From Rikenellaceae bacterium (GTDB lineage Bacteria; Bacteroidota; Bacteroidia; Bacteroidales; Rikenellaceae): a stretch of 64,000 nt of DNA. Every line of letters begins with the position of its first letter. The stretch's first letter is position 1. The stretch spans positions 1-64,000 of the forward strand of contig JAFPAT010000013.1 of NCBI GenBank assembly GCA_017425655.1. Direction: 5' to 3'. Positions 16,690-23,877 of this stretch are shown one piece after another. The translations under genes were made by a program, and so were the position numbers. The notes beneath the pieces were generated by a model. It searched no databases, was not told the DNA's origin, and saw nothing but the letters and a program-made list of their open reading frames with translations.

Positions 16690-18597
16690 ATGGCAAAGAT
16701 TATTGGTATCGATTTAGGTACTACCAACTCGTGTGTAGCAGTAATGGAGGGTAACGAGCCCGTCGTAATCCCCAACAGCGAGGGTCATCGCACAACCCCT
16801 TCGATTGTAGCATTTACCGACGCTAACGAGCGTAAGGTAGGTGATCCTGCAAAGCGTCAGGCTATCACTAACCCCAAGCGTACGATCTTCTCGATTAAGC
16901 GTTTTATGGGTGAGACCTACGATCAGGTTGCTGGCGACATCGCTCGCGTTCCCTACACCGTAAATCGTGGCGACAACAACACTCCTCGTGTAGATATCGA
17001 CGGTCGTCAGTACACTGCACAGGAGATCTCGGCTATCATCTTGCAGAAGATGAAGAAGACCGCCGAGGACTATCTGGGTACCGAGGTAAATGAGGCAGTT
17101 ATCACCGTTCCCGCTTACTTCTCGGACTCGCAGCGTCAGGCAACCAAGGAGGCAGGCGAGATCGCAGGTTTGAAGGTACGCCGTATCATCAACGAGCCCA
17201 CCGCAGCAGCTTTGGCTTACGGTATGGATAAGAAGAACAAGGATATGAAGATCGCCGTATATGACCTTGGTGGTGGTACGTTCGATATCTCGATCCTCGA
17301 ATTGGGTGATGGTGTATTTGAGGTTAAATCGACCAATGGTGATACTCATCTTGGCGGTGATGACTTCGACCACGTGCTGATCGACTATATGGCCGAGTCG
17401 TTCAAGATGGAGCACGGTATTGACCTGCGTCAGGACGCTATGGCGTTGCAGCGTTTGAAGGAGGCTGCCGAGAAGGCAAAGATCGAGCTCTCTTCGACCA
17501 CTACGACCGAGATCAACCTGCCCTATATTATGCCCGTAAATGGTATTCCGCAGCACTTGGTGATGACCTTGACCCGCGCGAAGTTCGAGCAGTTGTGCGA
17601 CCACTTGGTACGCAAGACCATCGAGCCTTGTAAGATCGCTCTGCGCGACGCAGGTTTGCAGGCTTCGCAGATCGACGAGGTGATTCTGGTGGGTGGTTCG
17701 ACCCGTATCCCCGCAATCCAGAAGGTTGTAGAGGAGTTCTTCGGTAAGACCCCCAACAAGAGCGTGAACCCCGATGAGGTTGTAGCTATCGGTGCATCGA
17801 TCCAGGGTGGTGTATTGACCGGTGAGGTTAAGGATGTGTTGTTGCTCGACGTTACTCCGCTGTCGCTCGGTATCGAGACTCTGGGTGGCGTATTCACCAA
17901 GCTGATCGAGGCTAACACTACCATTCCTACCCGCAAGAGCGAGGTATTCTCGACCGCGTCGGATAACCAGCCTTCGGTTGAGATCAACGTATGTCAGGGT
18001 GAGCGCCCGATGGCACGCGACAACAAGTCGATCGGTCGTTTCCACCTCGACGGTATCCCCGCAGCTCCGCGTGGTGTTCCGCAGATTGAGGTAACCTTTG
18101 ATATCGATGCAAACGGTATTCTGAACGTATCGGCAAAGGATAAGGGTACAGGCAAGGAGCAGAAGATCCGTATCGAGGCATCGTCGGGTCTGACCGAGCA
18201 GGAGATCCAGCGTATGCGCGATGAGGCAAAGGCTAACGAGGCAAAGGATAAGGAGGAGAAGGAGCGCATCGAGAAGATCAACGCTGCTGACTCGCACATC
18301 TTCACCACCGAGAAGCAGTTGAAGGAGTATGGCGATAAGATCCCCGCTGACAAGAAGGCTGCTATCGAGGGTGCTCTCGGCAAGTTGAAGGATGCCCACA
18401 AGGCGGTTGATTTGGCAGCTATCGACGCAGCTATGGCCGAGCTTAACAACGCTTGGCAGGCAGCATCGCAGGATATCTACGCAAGCCAGCAGGCACAGCA
18501 GCAGGCACAGAACGCCCAGGGTGGCGCACAGCAGAATGGTGGCGCACAGGGTGGTCAGCAGCAGCCCGAAGACGTTGAGTTTGAGGAGGTAAAGTAG
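16690..18597 (+). CDS. dnaK: Molecular chaperone DnaK (Hsp70)
   Basis: An ATP-dependent cytoplasmic folding chaperone, 635 residues, full length. The nucleotide-binding domain (1 to about 380) begins with the [15 protein letters not shown] phosphate loop and contains [19 protein letters not shown] and VGGSTRIPA. The linker [13 protein letters not shown] leads to the substrate-binding domain, the helical lid, and a Gln/Gly/Ala-rich tail ending in EEVK. No grpE or dnaJ is adjacent. It has its own terminator and a long upstream region with TGACA/TGTCA half-sites, which may serve heat-shock control. Confidence 0.99.
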   Translation: MAKIIGIDLGTTNSCVAVMEGNEPVVIPNSEGHRTTPSIVAFTDANERKVGDPAKRQAITNPKRTIFSIKRFMGETYDQVAGDIARVPYTVNRGDNNTPRVDIDGRQYTAQEISAIILQKMKKTAEDYLGTEVNEAVITVPAYFSDSQRQATKEAGEIAGLKVRRIINEPTAAALAYGMDKKNKDMKIAVYDLGGGTFDISILELGDGVFEVKSTNGDTHLGGDDFDHVLIDYMAESFKMEHGIDLRQDAMALQRLKEAAEKAKIELSSTTTTEINLPYIMPVNGIPQHLVMTLTRAKFEQLCDHLVRKTIEPCKIALRDAGLQASQIDEVILVGGSTRIPAIQKVVEEFFGKTPNKSVNPDEVVAIGASIQGGVLTGEVKDVLLLDVTPLSLGIETLGGVFTKLIEANTTIPTRKSEVFSTASDNQPSVEINVCQGERPMARDNKSIGRFHLDGIPAAPRGVPQIEVTFDIDANGILNVSAKDKGTGKEQKIRIEASSGLTEQEIQRMRDEAKANEAKDKEEKERIEKINAADSHIFTTEKQLKEYGDKIPADKKAAIEGALGKLKDAHKAVDLAAIDAAMAELNNAWQAASQDIYASQQAQQQAQNAQGGAQQNGGAQGGQQQPEDVEFEEVK

Positions 18598-18622
18598 TTT
18601 CTGCTCAATAATTTATAGATCG

Positions 18623-18658
18623 ATCCCGATCTCCGAATATGGAGGTCGGGATTTTTTT
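18623..18658 (+). terminator. Terminator of dnaK
   Basis: A 12-bp stem ATCCCGATCTCC (18623-18634) / GGAGGTCGGGAT (18641-18652) with one G-T pair, followed by a T run. Confidence 0.9.
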
Positions 18659-18659
18659 A

Positions 18660-18685
18660 TTCACGATTCACAATTTCCTTTGCTA
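18660..18685 (+). repeat. ATTCACA-family intergenic repeat, degenerate copy
   Basis: ATTCACGATTCACAATTTCC followed by TTTGCT, directly after the dnaK terminator. It shares the ATTTCCTTTGC tail with the copy at 15846-15880. Confidence 0.65.
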
Positions 18686-18690
18686 CAAAT

Positions 18691-18810
18691 GATGACTCGC
18701 TTTTGTTGGTTATAGGGGTGGCCGTAGGGCGCGCTTACGAGCGAGTGTCGATTGCGAGAAATCAATACATTGATGCTCAAAATCTCGTTTTGAGGATTTA
18801 TCAATCGGCG
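18691..18810. other. Structured intergenic stretch between dnaK and secDF
   Basis: No reading frame of note. Pairings include ACTCGC (18695-18700) with GCGAGT (18741-18746), and CGATTG (18749-18754) with CAATCG (18802-18807). The second pair encloses two hairpins: ATCAA/TTGAT (18761-18774) and CTCAAAA/TTTTGAG (18776-18794). This draws as a three-way junction and could be a small RNA. Confidence 0.4.
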
Positions 18811-18891
18811 TGTAATAGTTGAATTGATACCTAAAATATTATCAAAGATGATAATTTTATGGAAAAAGGTGCGTATTTAGAGAAAATTTAC

Positions 18892-18899
18892 TATTTTTG
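18892..18899 (+). promoter_or_regulatory. Candidate -7 element of secDF
   Basis: TATTTTTG fits TAnnTTTG, about 88 bases before the secDF start. No clear TTG is found 19-21 bases upstream. Confidence 0.45.
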
Positions 18900-18986
18900 T
18901 GCCCTATTGGCGAGTTATGTAATGACGTAGCCTGATGCGTAGGAAAATACGTAACAAAATAAACAATAAATAAACATTTCTAAACA

Positions 18987-21900
18987 ATGCAAAACAAAGG
19001 CGCAATTAAACTATTGGTAATCCTTTTGGCGATTGCCTGTGTTTATCAGCTCTCGTTCTCGTTTGTAACGCGCGGAGTTGAGAAGAAAGCAGCAGAGTAT
19101 GCTGCTACCTACCCGGTTGAGCTTCAGGACAAGATGGAGCAGCAGTACCTTGATTCGGTTAAGAATCAGCCTGTTTACAACTTGGGTATCATTAAATTCA
19201 CCTACAAAGAGTGTCAGGAGAAGGAGATCAACCTCGGTCTGGACTTGAAGGGTGGTATGAACGTAATGTTGGAGGTTCAGCAGGGTGATGTGTTGAAGTC
19301 GTTGTCGGACGACTCGCAGGATCCCAAGTTCCTCGAGGCATTGAACCTGACTACCGAGCAGACTCGTGATGGCGGTGATTATATCTCGATCTTCGCAAAG
19401 AACTATGCAGAGGTATCGGGTGGTCAGCCTCTGGCTCTGATCTTCAACACCCCTTCGATGAAGCAGATTAACGCTAACTCGACTGATGAGGAGGTTTTGA
19501 AGGTTCTGCGTGCAGAGAGCGACGACGCTATCGCAGCATCGTACGACATCTTGCGTTCGCGTATCGACCGTTTCGGTGTAACTTCGCCCAACATTCAGCG
19601 TTTGCCCAACTCGAACCGTATTTTGGTCGAGCTCCCCGGTGTAAAGGAGCCCGAGCGTGTTCGTAAGCTTTTGCAGGGTACCGCTTCGTTGGAGTTCTGG
19701 GAGACTTATAGCACCAACGAGTTGATCGGTGCTTTGGAGCAGGCTGACGCTCTGTTGCGCAACATCAAGGCCGAGAGCGCAGCTCCCGCCGAGGTCGCAG
19801 AGGCAGAGGAGGTTGCCGAGGAGGCAGCTCCCGCAGAGGATAACGCTTTGGTAGCAGAGGTTGCAGAGCAGACTTCGGAGGCGGTTGCTTCGGTTGAGGG
19901 TATGAGCTTCGAGGAGCAGGAGAAGATGAATCCCCTGTTCGTTCGTCTGTATCCCGGTGCAGTTTATGCAGATGCAAACAACCCGATCATCGGTTATGCT
20001 ACTTCGACCGATACCACTATCGTAAATAAGTATCTGGCTATGCCCCAGATCAAGGCTCTCTTCCCCCGCGATGTACGTTTTATGTGGAGCGTTAAGCCCT
20101 ACGAGAATAAGCGTGCAGCAGCAGAGGGTGTTGCAGATCCTTTTGATGGCAAGTTCGAGCTCTTCGCAGTTAAGGCTAACACCTTTGATGGTAAGGCTCC
20201 TCTGGATGGTAGTGTAGTAGTTGATGCAACTGCAGACTACGCTCGTCAGGGTGCTGATGCAGAGGTTTCGATGACTATGAACTCGGAGGGTATGCAGAAG
20301 TGGGCACAGTTGACCGGTCAGAATATCGGTCGTGCTATCGCAATTGCTTTGGACGGCTATGTATATTCGGCTCCCAACGTGCAGACTGCAATCGACGGCG
20401 GTCAGTCGCGTATCACCGGTAACTTCACCATCAACGAGGCAAAGGACTTGGCTAACGTATTGAAGTCGGGTAAGGTTCGCGCTCCGTCGCGCATTATCCA
20501 GGATACCGTTGTAGGTCCTTCGCTGGGTCAGGAGTCGATCAACGCAGGTATGTTCTCGTTCGTTATCGCATTCTTGCTGGTACTGGTTTATATGTGCGTT
20601 TATTATAGCACCAGTGGTTGGATTTCGTGCATCGCATTGGTTACCAACTTGTTCTTGCTGATTGGCGTTTTGGTGTCGTTTGGTGCAGTTCTGACCTTGC
20701 CCGGTATCGCAGGTATCGTACTTACAATGGGTATGGCAGTGGATGCTAACGTAATCATCTACGAGCGTATCAAGGAAGAGCTCCGCGCAGGTAAGGGTCT
20801 TTCGATGGCTGTTAAGGATGGTTACAGCAACGCTTACTCGGCAATTATCGACGGTCAGTTGACTACTATGATTACCGGTATCGTTCTGTTCATCTTCGGT
20901 AACGGTCCTGTTCAGGGCTTCGCGACTACCTTGATCATCGGTATCATCACTTCGGTATTTACTTCGATCTATATCACTCGTCTGATTATCGATGCACTGA
21001 TCAAGAAGGGTAAGAACGTTAAGTTCTCGTACAAGTGGTCGGAGAATCTGTTGGCTAACGCTAACTTCGATTTCATCGGCAAGCGCAAGATCGCTTACAT
21101 CGTTTCGGGTACTCTGCTCGTTCTGTCGATTGCATCGTTTGCAATTCGCGGCTTCAATATGGGCGTTGAGTTCACCGGTGGTCGTGCTTACGTAGTTCGT
21201 TTCGATCAGAATGTATCGGCTGATGAGGTTCGTTCGGCATTGGAGAACGCATTCCCCGGTGATGCAAGCAGCGTCAGCTTGGAGGTTAAGCAGTATGGTG
21301 ATGAGAACCAGATGCGTATCGTAACCCAGTACAAGTATGACGACACCTCGGAGGAGGCAACCGCAGAGGTTGATCAGTTGCTCTATGAGAACTTGAAGGG
21401 TCTTTACTCGTACGAGATCACTCTTGATGGTTTCACCAGCACGCAGACTGACCAGAACGGTATCATCTCGGCTGATAAGATCGGTCCTTCGATCGCACGC
21501 GATATGACTCGTTCGGCATTTATGGCAGTTATCTTCTCGCTGATTGCAATCGCTCTCTATATCATTATGCGATTCAAGAAGTGGCAGTGGGGTATGGGTG
21601 CAGTTGTTTCGCTGACTCACAATGCTCTGTTGGTAATGGGTCTGTTCTCGTTGCTGTATGGTTTGCTGCCCTTCGCATTGGAGATCAACCAGTCGTTCAT
21701 CGCAGCGATCCTGACTATCATCGGTTACTCGATCAATGATACCGTGGTTATCTTCGACCGTATCCGTGAGTACCAGGTTCTCTATCCCAAGCGTGAGATT
21801 GGTGAGAACATCAACAAGGCAATCAACTCGACTCTGTCGCGTACGTTGAACACCTCGGGTACTACCTTCGTAACCCTGTTGGCAATCTTCCTGTTCGGTG

Positions 21901-22028
21901 GTGAGACTATCCGTGGTTTCGTCTTCGCTCTGATCTTCGGTATCATCGTAGGTACCTACTCGTCGGTATTCGTTGCAACTCCCGTTGCTTACGAGATGAT
22001 GACCAAGGGTAAGAATAAGAAGAATTAA
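18987..22028 (+). CDS. secDF: Fused protein-export translocase subunit SecDF
   Basis: An inner-membrane Sec accessory protein that uses the proton gradient to pull preproteins across. It is 1013 residues because SecD (1 to about 660) and SecF (about 690-1013) are one chain, as is usual in Bacteroidetes. Visible signatures are the N-terminal TM, the P1 head with NLGLDLKGGMNVMLEV, the SecD core GMAVDANVIIYERIKEELRAG, and the SecF core GYSINDTVVIFDRIREYQ. A Glu/Ala-rich low-complexity insert lies at about residues 262-306 within the periplasmic domain, with the look of a flexible linker. It is transcribed alone and ends in a terminator that overlaps the next promoter. Confidence 0.98.
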   Translation: MQNKGAIKLLVILLAIACVYQLSFSFVTRGVEKKAAEYAATYPVELQDKMEQQYLDSVKNQPVYNLGIIKFTYKECQEKEINLGLDLKGGMNVMLEVQQGDVLKSLSDDSQDPKFLEALNLTTEQTRDGGDYISIFAKNYAEVSGGQPLALIFNTPSMKQINANSTDEEVLKVLRAESDDAIAASYDILRSRIDRFGVTSPNIQRLPNSNRILVELPGVKEPERVRKLLQGTASLEFWETYSTNELIGALEQADALLRNIKAESAAPAEVAEAEEVAEEAAPAEDNALVAEVAEQTSEAVASVEGMSFEEQEKMNPLFVRLYPGAVYADANNPIIGYATSTDTTIVNKYLAMPQIKALFPRDVRFMWSVKPYENKRAAAEGVADPFDGKFELFAVKANTFDGKAPLDGSVVVDATADYARQGADAEVSMTMNSEGMQKWAQLTGQNIGRAIAIALDGYVYSAPNVQTAIDGGQSRITGNFTINEAKDLANVLKSGKVRAPSRIIQDTVVGPSLGQESINAGMFSFVIAFLLVLVYMCVYYSTSGWISCIALVTNLFLLIGVLVSFGAVLTLPGIAGIVLTMGMAVDANVIIYERIKEELRAGKGLSMAVKDGYSNAYSAIIDGQLTTMITGIVLFIFGNGPVQGFATTLIIGIITSVFTSIYITRLIIDALIKKGKNVKFSYKWSENLLANANFDFIGKRKIAYIVSGTLLVLSIASFAIRGFNMGVEFTGGRAYVVRFDQNVSADEVRSALENAFPGDASSVSLEVKQYGDENQMRIVTQYKYDDTSEEATAEVDQLLYENLKGLYSYEITLDGFTSTQTDQNGIISADKIGPSIARDMTRSAFMAVIFSLIAIALYIIMRFKKWQWGMGAVVSLTHNALLVMGLFSLLYGLLPFALEINQSFIAAILTIIGYSINDTVVIFDRIREYQVLYPKREIGENINKAINSTLSRTLNTSGTTFVTLLAIFLFGGETIRGFVFALIFGIIVGTYSSVFVATPVAYEMMTKGKNKKN

Positions 22029-22053
22029 TCTTCCGAAAGGATTAAAACGATAA

Positions 22054-22091
22054 AAGAAGGCCCGTAAATCGTTGCGGGTCTTCTTTTTTTT
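22054..22091 (+). terminator. Terminator of secDF
   Basis: The 11-bp stem AAGAAGGCCCG (22054-22064) / CGGGTCTTCTT (22075-22085) has one G-T pair and is followed by a T run. The loop holds the -33 element of the cdaA promoter. Confidence 0.9.
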
Positions 22092-22102
22092 GTGTAGTTT
22101 TG
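22072..22102 (+). promoter_or_regulatory. cdaA promoter nested in the secDF terminator
   Basis: -33 TTG (22072-22074), a 20-base spacer and -7 TAGTTTTG (22095-22102). The -33 element sits in the loop of the secDF terminator and the spacer covers its right arm. Predicted leader about 20 bases. Confidence 0.65.
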
Positions 22103-22127
22103 CGGAAATGAAATCAGTAAATTAGAG

Positions 22128-22955
22128 ATGGGCTTTATTCATATCGGCATAATCGATGTTATCGACATCCTTTTGGTGGCATTGATGCTCTACTACTTGT
22201 ATCGCGTAACGCGAGGCACGAGTGCATTCAGCATTATTCTGGGAGTTGTGATGCTCTATCTGATGTATATCGTGGTGCGTGCGCTCAATATGGAACTTCT
22301 TTCGGGCATTTTAGGGCAGTTTATCGGCGTGGGTATCATCGCTGTCGTTGTGATTTTCCAGCCCGAAATTCGCCGTTTCTTGCAGATGCTTGGTCTGCAA
22401 CAGAACCATAGCCTTTCGCGATTGTTTGGCCGAGAAAATAACGATAGTGACCTCGATATCGATTCGTTGGTAAAGGCTTGTGTCGATATGTCGGCAACGA
22501 AGACGGGTGCCCTAATAGTTCTGCAACAGACCAGCGATTTGAGCCTTATGGCCGAAGGTGGTATTGCGGTCGATGCGAAGGTGTCGTCGTCGCTGTTGGA
22601 GAATCTGTTCTTTAAGAATTCGCCGTTGCATGATGGCGCAATTATAATCAATCGTAATCGTGTTGTTGCGGCGCGTTGTATCTTGCCTTCGACCCAATCA
22701 CAGGTACCCAAGTCGTATGGCACACGCCACCGCGCCGCATTGGGTATGAGCGAGGTGTCGGATGCAATTATTCTGGTTGTTTCGGAGGAGACGGGTGCTC
22801 TTTCGATTGCGCAGGGTGGTGTTATTCAGCGCGATATAGAGCCTGATAAGTTTAAGTCGGTGCTGATTAAACGCCTCAATATGAATGTAGAGCGCACGCG
22901 CTCGGCTGATCGTTTCTTCCGTCGTTTTAAGCGTAATCAGCAGCAACCAAATTAG
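22128..22955 (+). CDS. cdaA: Diadenylate cyclase CdaA (c-di-AMP synthase)
   Basis: Makes c-di-AMP from two ATP; this second messenger usually controls potassium and osmolyte balance and cell-wall homeostasis. The 275-residue protein has three N-terminal membrane segments (about 8-28, 33-52 and 60-78) followed by a DAC domain. Catalytic motifs are intact: DGA at 169-171 (LHDGAIII) and RHR at 200-202 (GTRHRAALG). CdaR, the usual regulator partner, is not adjacent. It has its own promoter overlapping the secDF terminator and a strong terminator after it. Confidence 0.96.
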   Translation: MGFIHIGIIDVIDILLVALMLYYLYRVTRGTSAFSIILGVVMLYLMYIVVRALNMELLSGILGQFIGVGIIAVVVIFQPEIRRFLQMLGLQQNHSLSRLFGRENNDSDLDIDSLVKACVDMSATKTGALIVLQQTSDLSLMAEGGIAVDAKVSSSLLENLFFKNSPLHDGAIIINRNRVVAARCILPSTQSQVPKSYGTRHRAALGMSEVSDAIILVVSEETGALSIAQGGVIQRDIEPDKFKSVLIKRLNMNVERTRSADRFFRRFKRNQQQPN

Positions 22956-22980
22956 TTTTGGAATATGTATGGTGATAAAT

Positions 22981-23013
22981 AAAACATCCCGCTTCATTGA
23001 AGCGGGATGTTTT
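22981..23013. terminator. Bidirectional terminator between cdaA and slyD
   Basis: Perfect 15-bp stem AAAACATCCCGCTTC (22981-22995) / GAAGCGGGATGTTTT (22999-23013) with a 3-base loop. A and T runs on the two sides let it serve both converging genes. Confidence 0.92.
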
Positions 23014-23043
23014 TGTTGATACAGAGCCTTTCGGCCCGAATGA

Positions 23044-23595
23044 TTAGTGGCAGCAGCCGTCGTTGCAACCGCAACCATCGCCGCACTCGTCGCCGCAGCT
23101 GTCGTGCTCACAGCCGCAACCGCAGCCACCCTTCGGAGCCAGATCCTCGGGCTGTACGTCGCGTACGCCTACGACCTTAACCTCAAAGTTGAGCACCTTG
23201 CCGGCCATCGGGTGGTTGAAGTCCATCTTTACGGTCTCCTCTGCCACCTCACGGATGGTGCCGAGCATACGGTTGCCCTGGTTATCGCTCATAGGTACCT
23301 GATTGCCAACGAACAACATCTCATCAGCGATCTTGCCATCGATCATAAATATATTCTTGGGCAGATCAACGATAGCCTCTGCAATCACCTCACCGTAGCC
23401 ATCTTTGGGCTGGAGGGTAAAAGCGACCTCATCGCCAACCTCTTTACCGAGGATAGCCTCTTCGAATTTGGGAAGCAACATACCCGTACCGAAAATGAAT
23501 TCGAGGGGATGTTCGGGATGCGACTGGTCAGCGATCTGACCATCAACGGTCAGTTTGTAATCTACCGCTACGAATTTGTTCTGTTCTACTTTCAT
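23044..23595 (-). CDS. slyD: SlyD-type FKBP peptidyl-prolyl isomerase with metal-binding tail
   Basis: A cytoplasmic prolyl isomerase and chaperone of 183 residues. I take MKVEQNKFVAV as the start; an upstream in-frame ATG would add 32 residues of unrelated basic sequence encoded by the structured leader. The FKBP domain (FEEAILGKEVGDEVAF, PKDGYGEV) is interrupted by the IF chaperone insert, as in SlyD. The C-terminal 28 residues are rich in Cys, His and Gly (GGCGCGCEHDSCGDECGDGC) and should bind nickel, zinc or similar metals. A role in metal delivery or storage is likely, by analogy with E. coli SlyD. The leader upstream forms three strong hairpins. Confidence 0.93.
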   Translation of the reverse strand: MKVEQNKFVAVDYKLTVDGQIADQSHPEHPLEFIFGTGMLLPKFEEAILGKEVGDEVAFTLQPKDGYGEVIAEAIVDLPKNIFMIDGKIADEMLFVGNQVPMSDNQGNRMLGTIREVAEETVKMDFNHPMAGKVLNFEVKVVGVRDVQPEDLAPKGGCGCGCEHDSCGDECGDGCGCNDGCCH

Positions 23596-23650
23596 CGTTT
23601 TGTGTTGTTTATTAAAAGTTTGTAATCTCTGTTTAAGTCTTGACCTTGAG

Positions 23651-23730
23651 CGCGACGTTCCGTCGCGTTTGCAATTCTGACCCACCCCCAAACCCCCCGC
23701 CTCAGGCAGGGGCTTAGCCGCTTACGCGGC
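23651..23730 (-). promoter_or_regulatory. Triple-hairpin 5' leader of slyD
   Basis: Three stems occur between the predicted transcription start and slyD: GCCGC/GCGGC with a GTAA loop on the minus strand (23717-23730), CCCCGCC/GGCAGGGG with one bulge (23695-23712), and CGCGACG/CGTCGCG (23651-23667). It could be a regulatory leader or an inserted GC-rich repeat element. Confidence 0.5.
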
Positions 23731-23754
23731 GGGTTGCGAGCCAATCGGTCGTTG

Positions 23755-23762
23755 CAAAGTTA
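23755..23762 (-). promoter_or_regulatory. Candidate -7 element of slyD
   Basis: On the minus strand, TAACTTTG fits TAnnTTTG and would give a leader of about 155 bases containing the three hairpins. The -33 element is weak. Confidence 0.45.
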
Positions 23763-23835
23763 ATCTACTTTTCTGTATTTACCAGATAAATTAGTTGCCT
23801 ATCCAATTTCAATTCCTCAAATCGTAATTCTCAAT

Positions 23836-23870
23836 TGTGAATTGTGAATTGTGAATTGTGAATTGTGAAT
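23836..23870 (-). repeat. Five-unit ATTCACA heptamer array after gcvP
   Basis: Five perfect tandem heptamers (TGTGAAT on the plus strand, ATTCACA in the direction of gcvP) begin 7 bases after the gcvP stop. An array of identical length follows rlmH at 51285-51319. Confidence 0.92.
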
Positions 23871-23877
23871 CAAGTCC

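Noticed and set aside
16714..18399. A 561-codon minus-strand frame opposite dnaK
   Set aside because: Same codon artefact; DnaK is unambiguous on the plus strand. Frames on the minus strand opposite S1, mmdA, gyrA, oadB and susC were dropped for the same reason.
19011..21620. An 869-codon minus-strand open frame opposite secDF
   Set aside because: The plus-strand frame encodes a clear SecDF. The antisense translation is low-complexity with no family match by eye. Such long frames are a by-product of codon choice here (TCG and GAG reading as CGA and CTC).
23596..23691. Longer start for slyD
   Set aside because: The additional 32 residues are basic low-complexity sequence from the structured leader and do not fit the family N terminus.
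23836..23870. Heptamer arrays as a CRISPR remnant
   Set aside because: The units are 7 bases, directly abutting, without spacers, and no cas gene is in the window.
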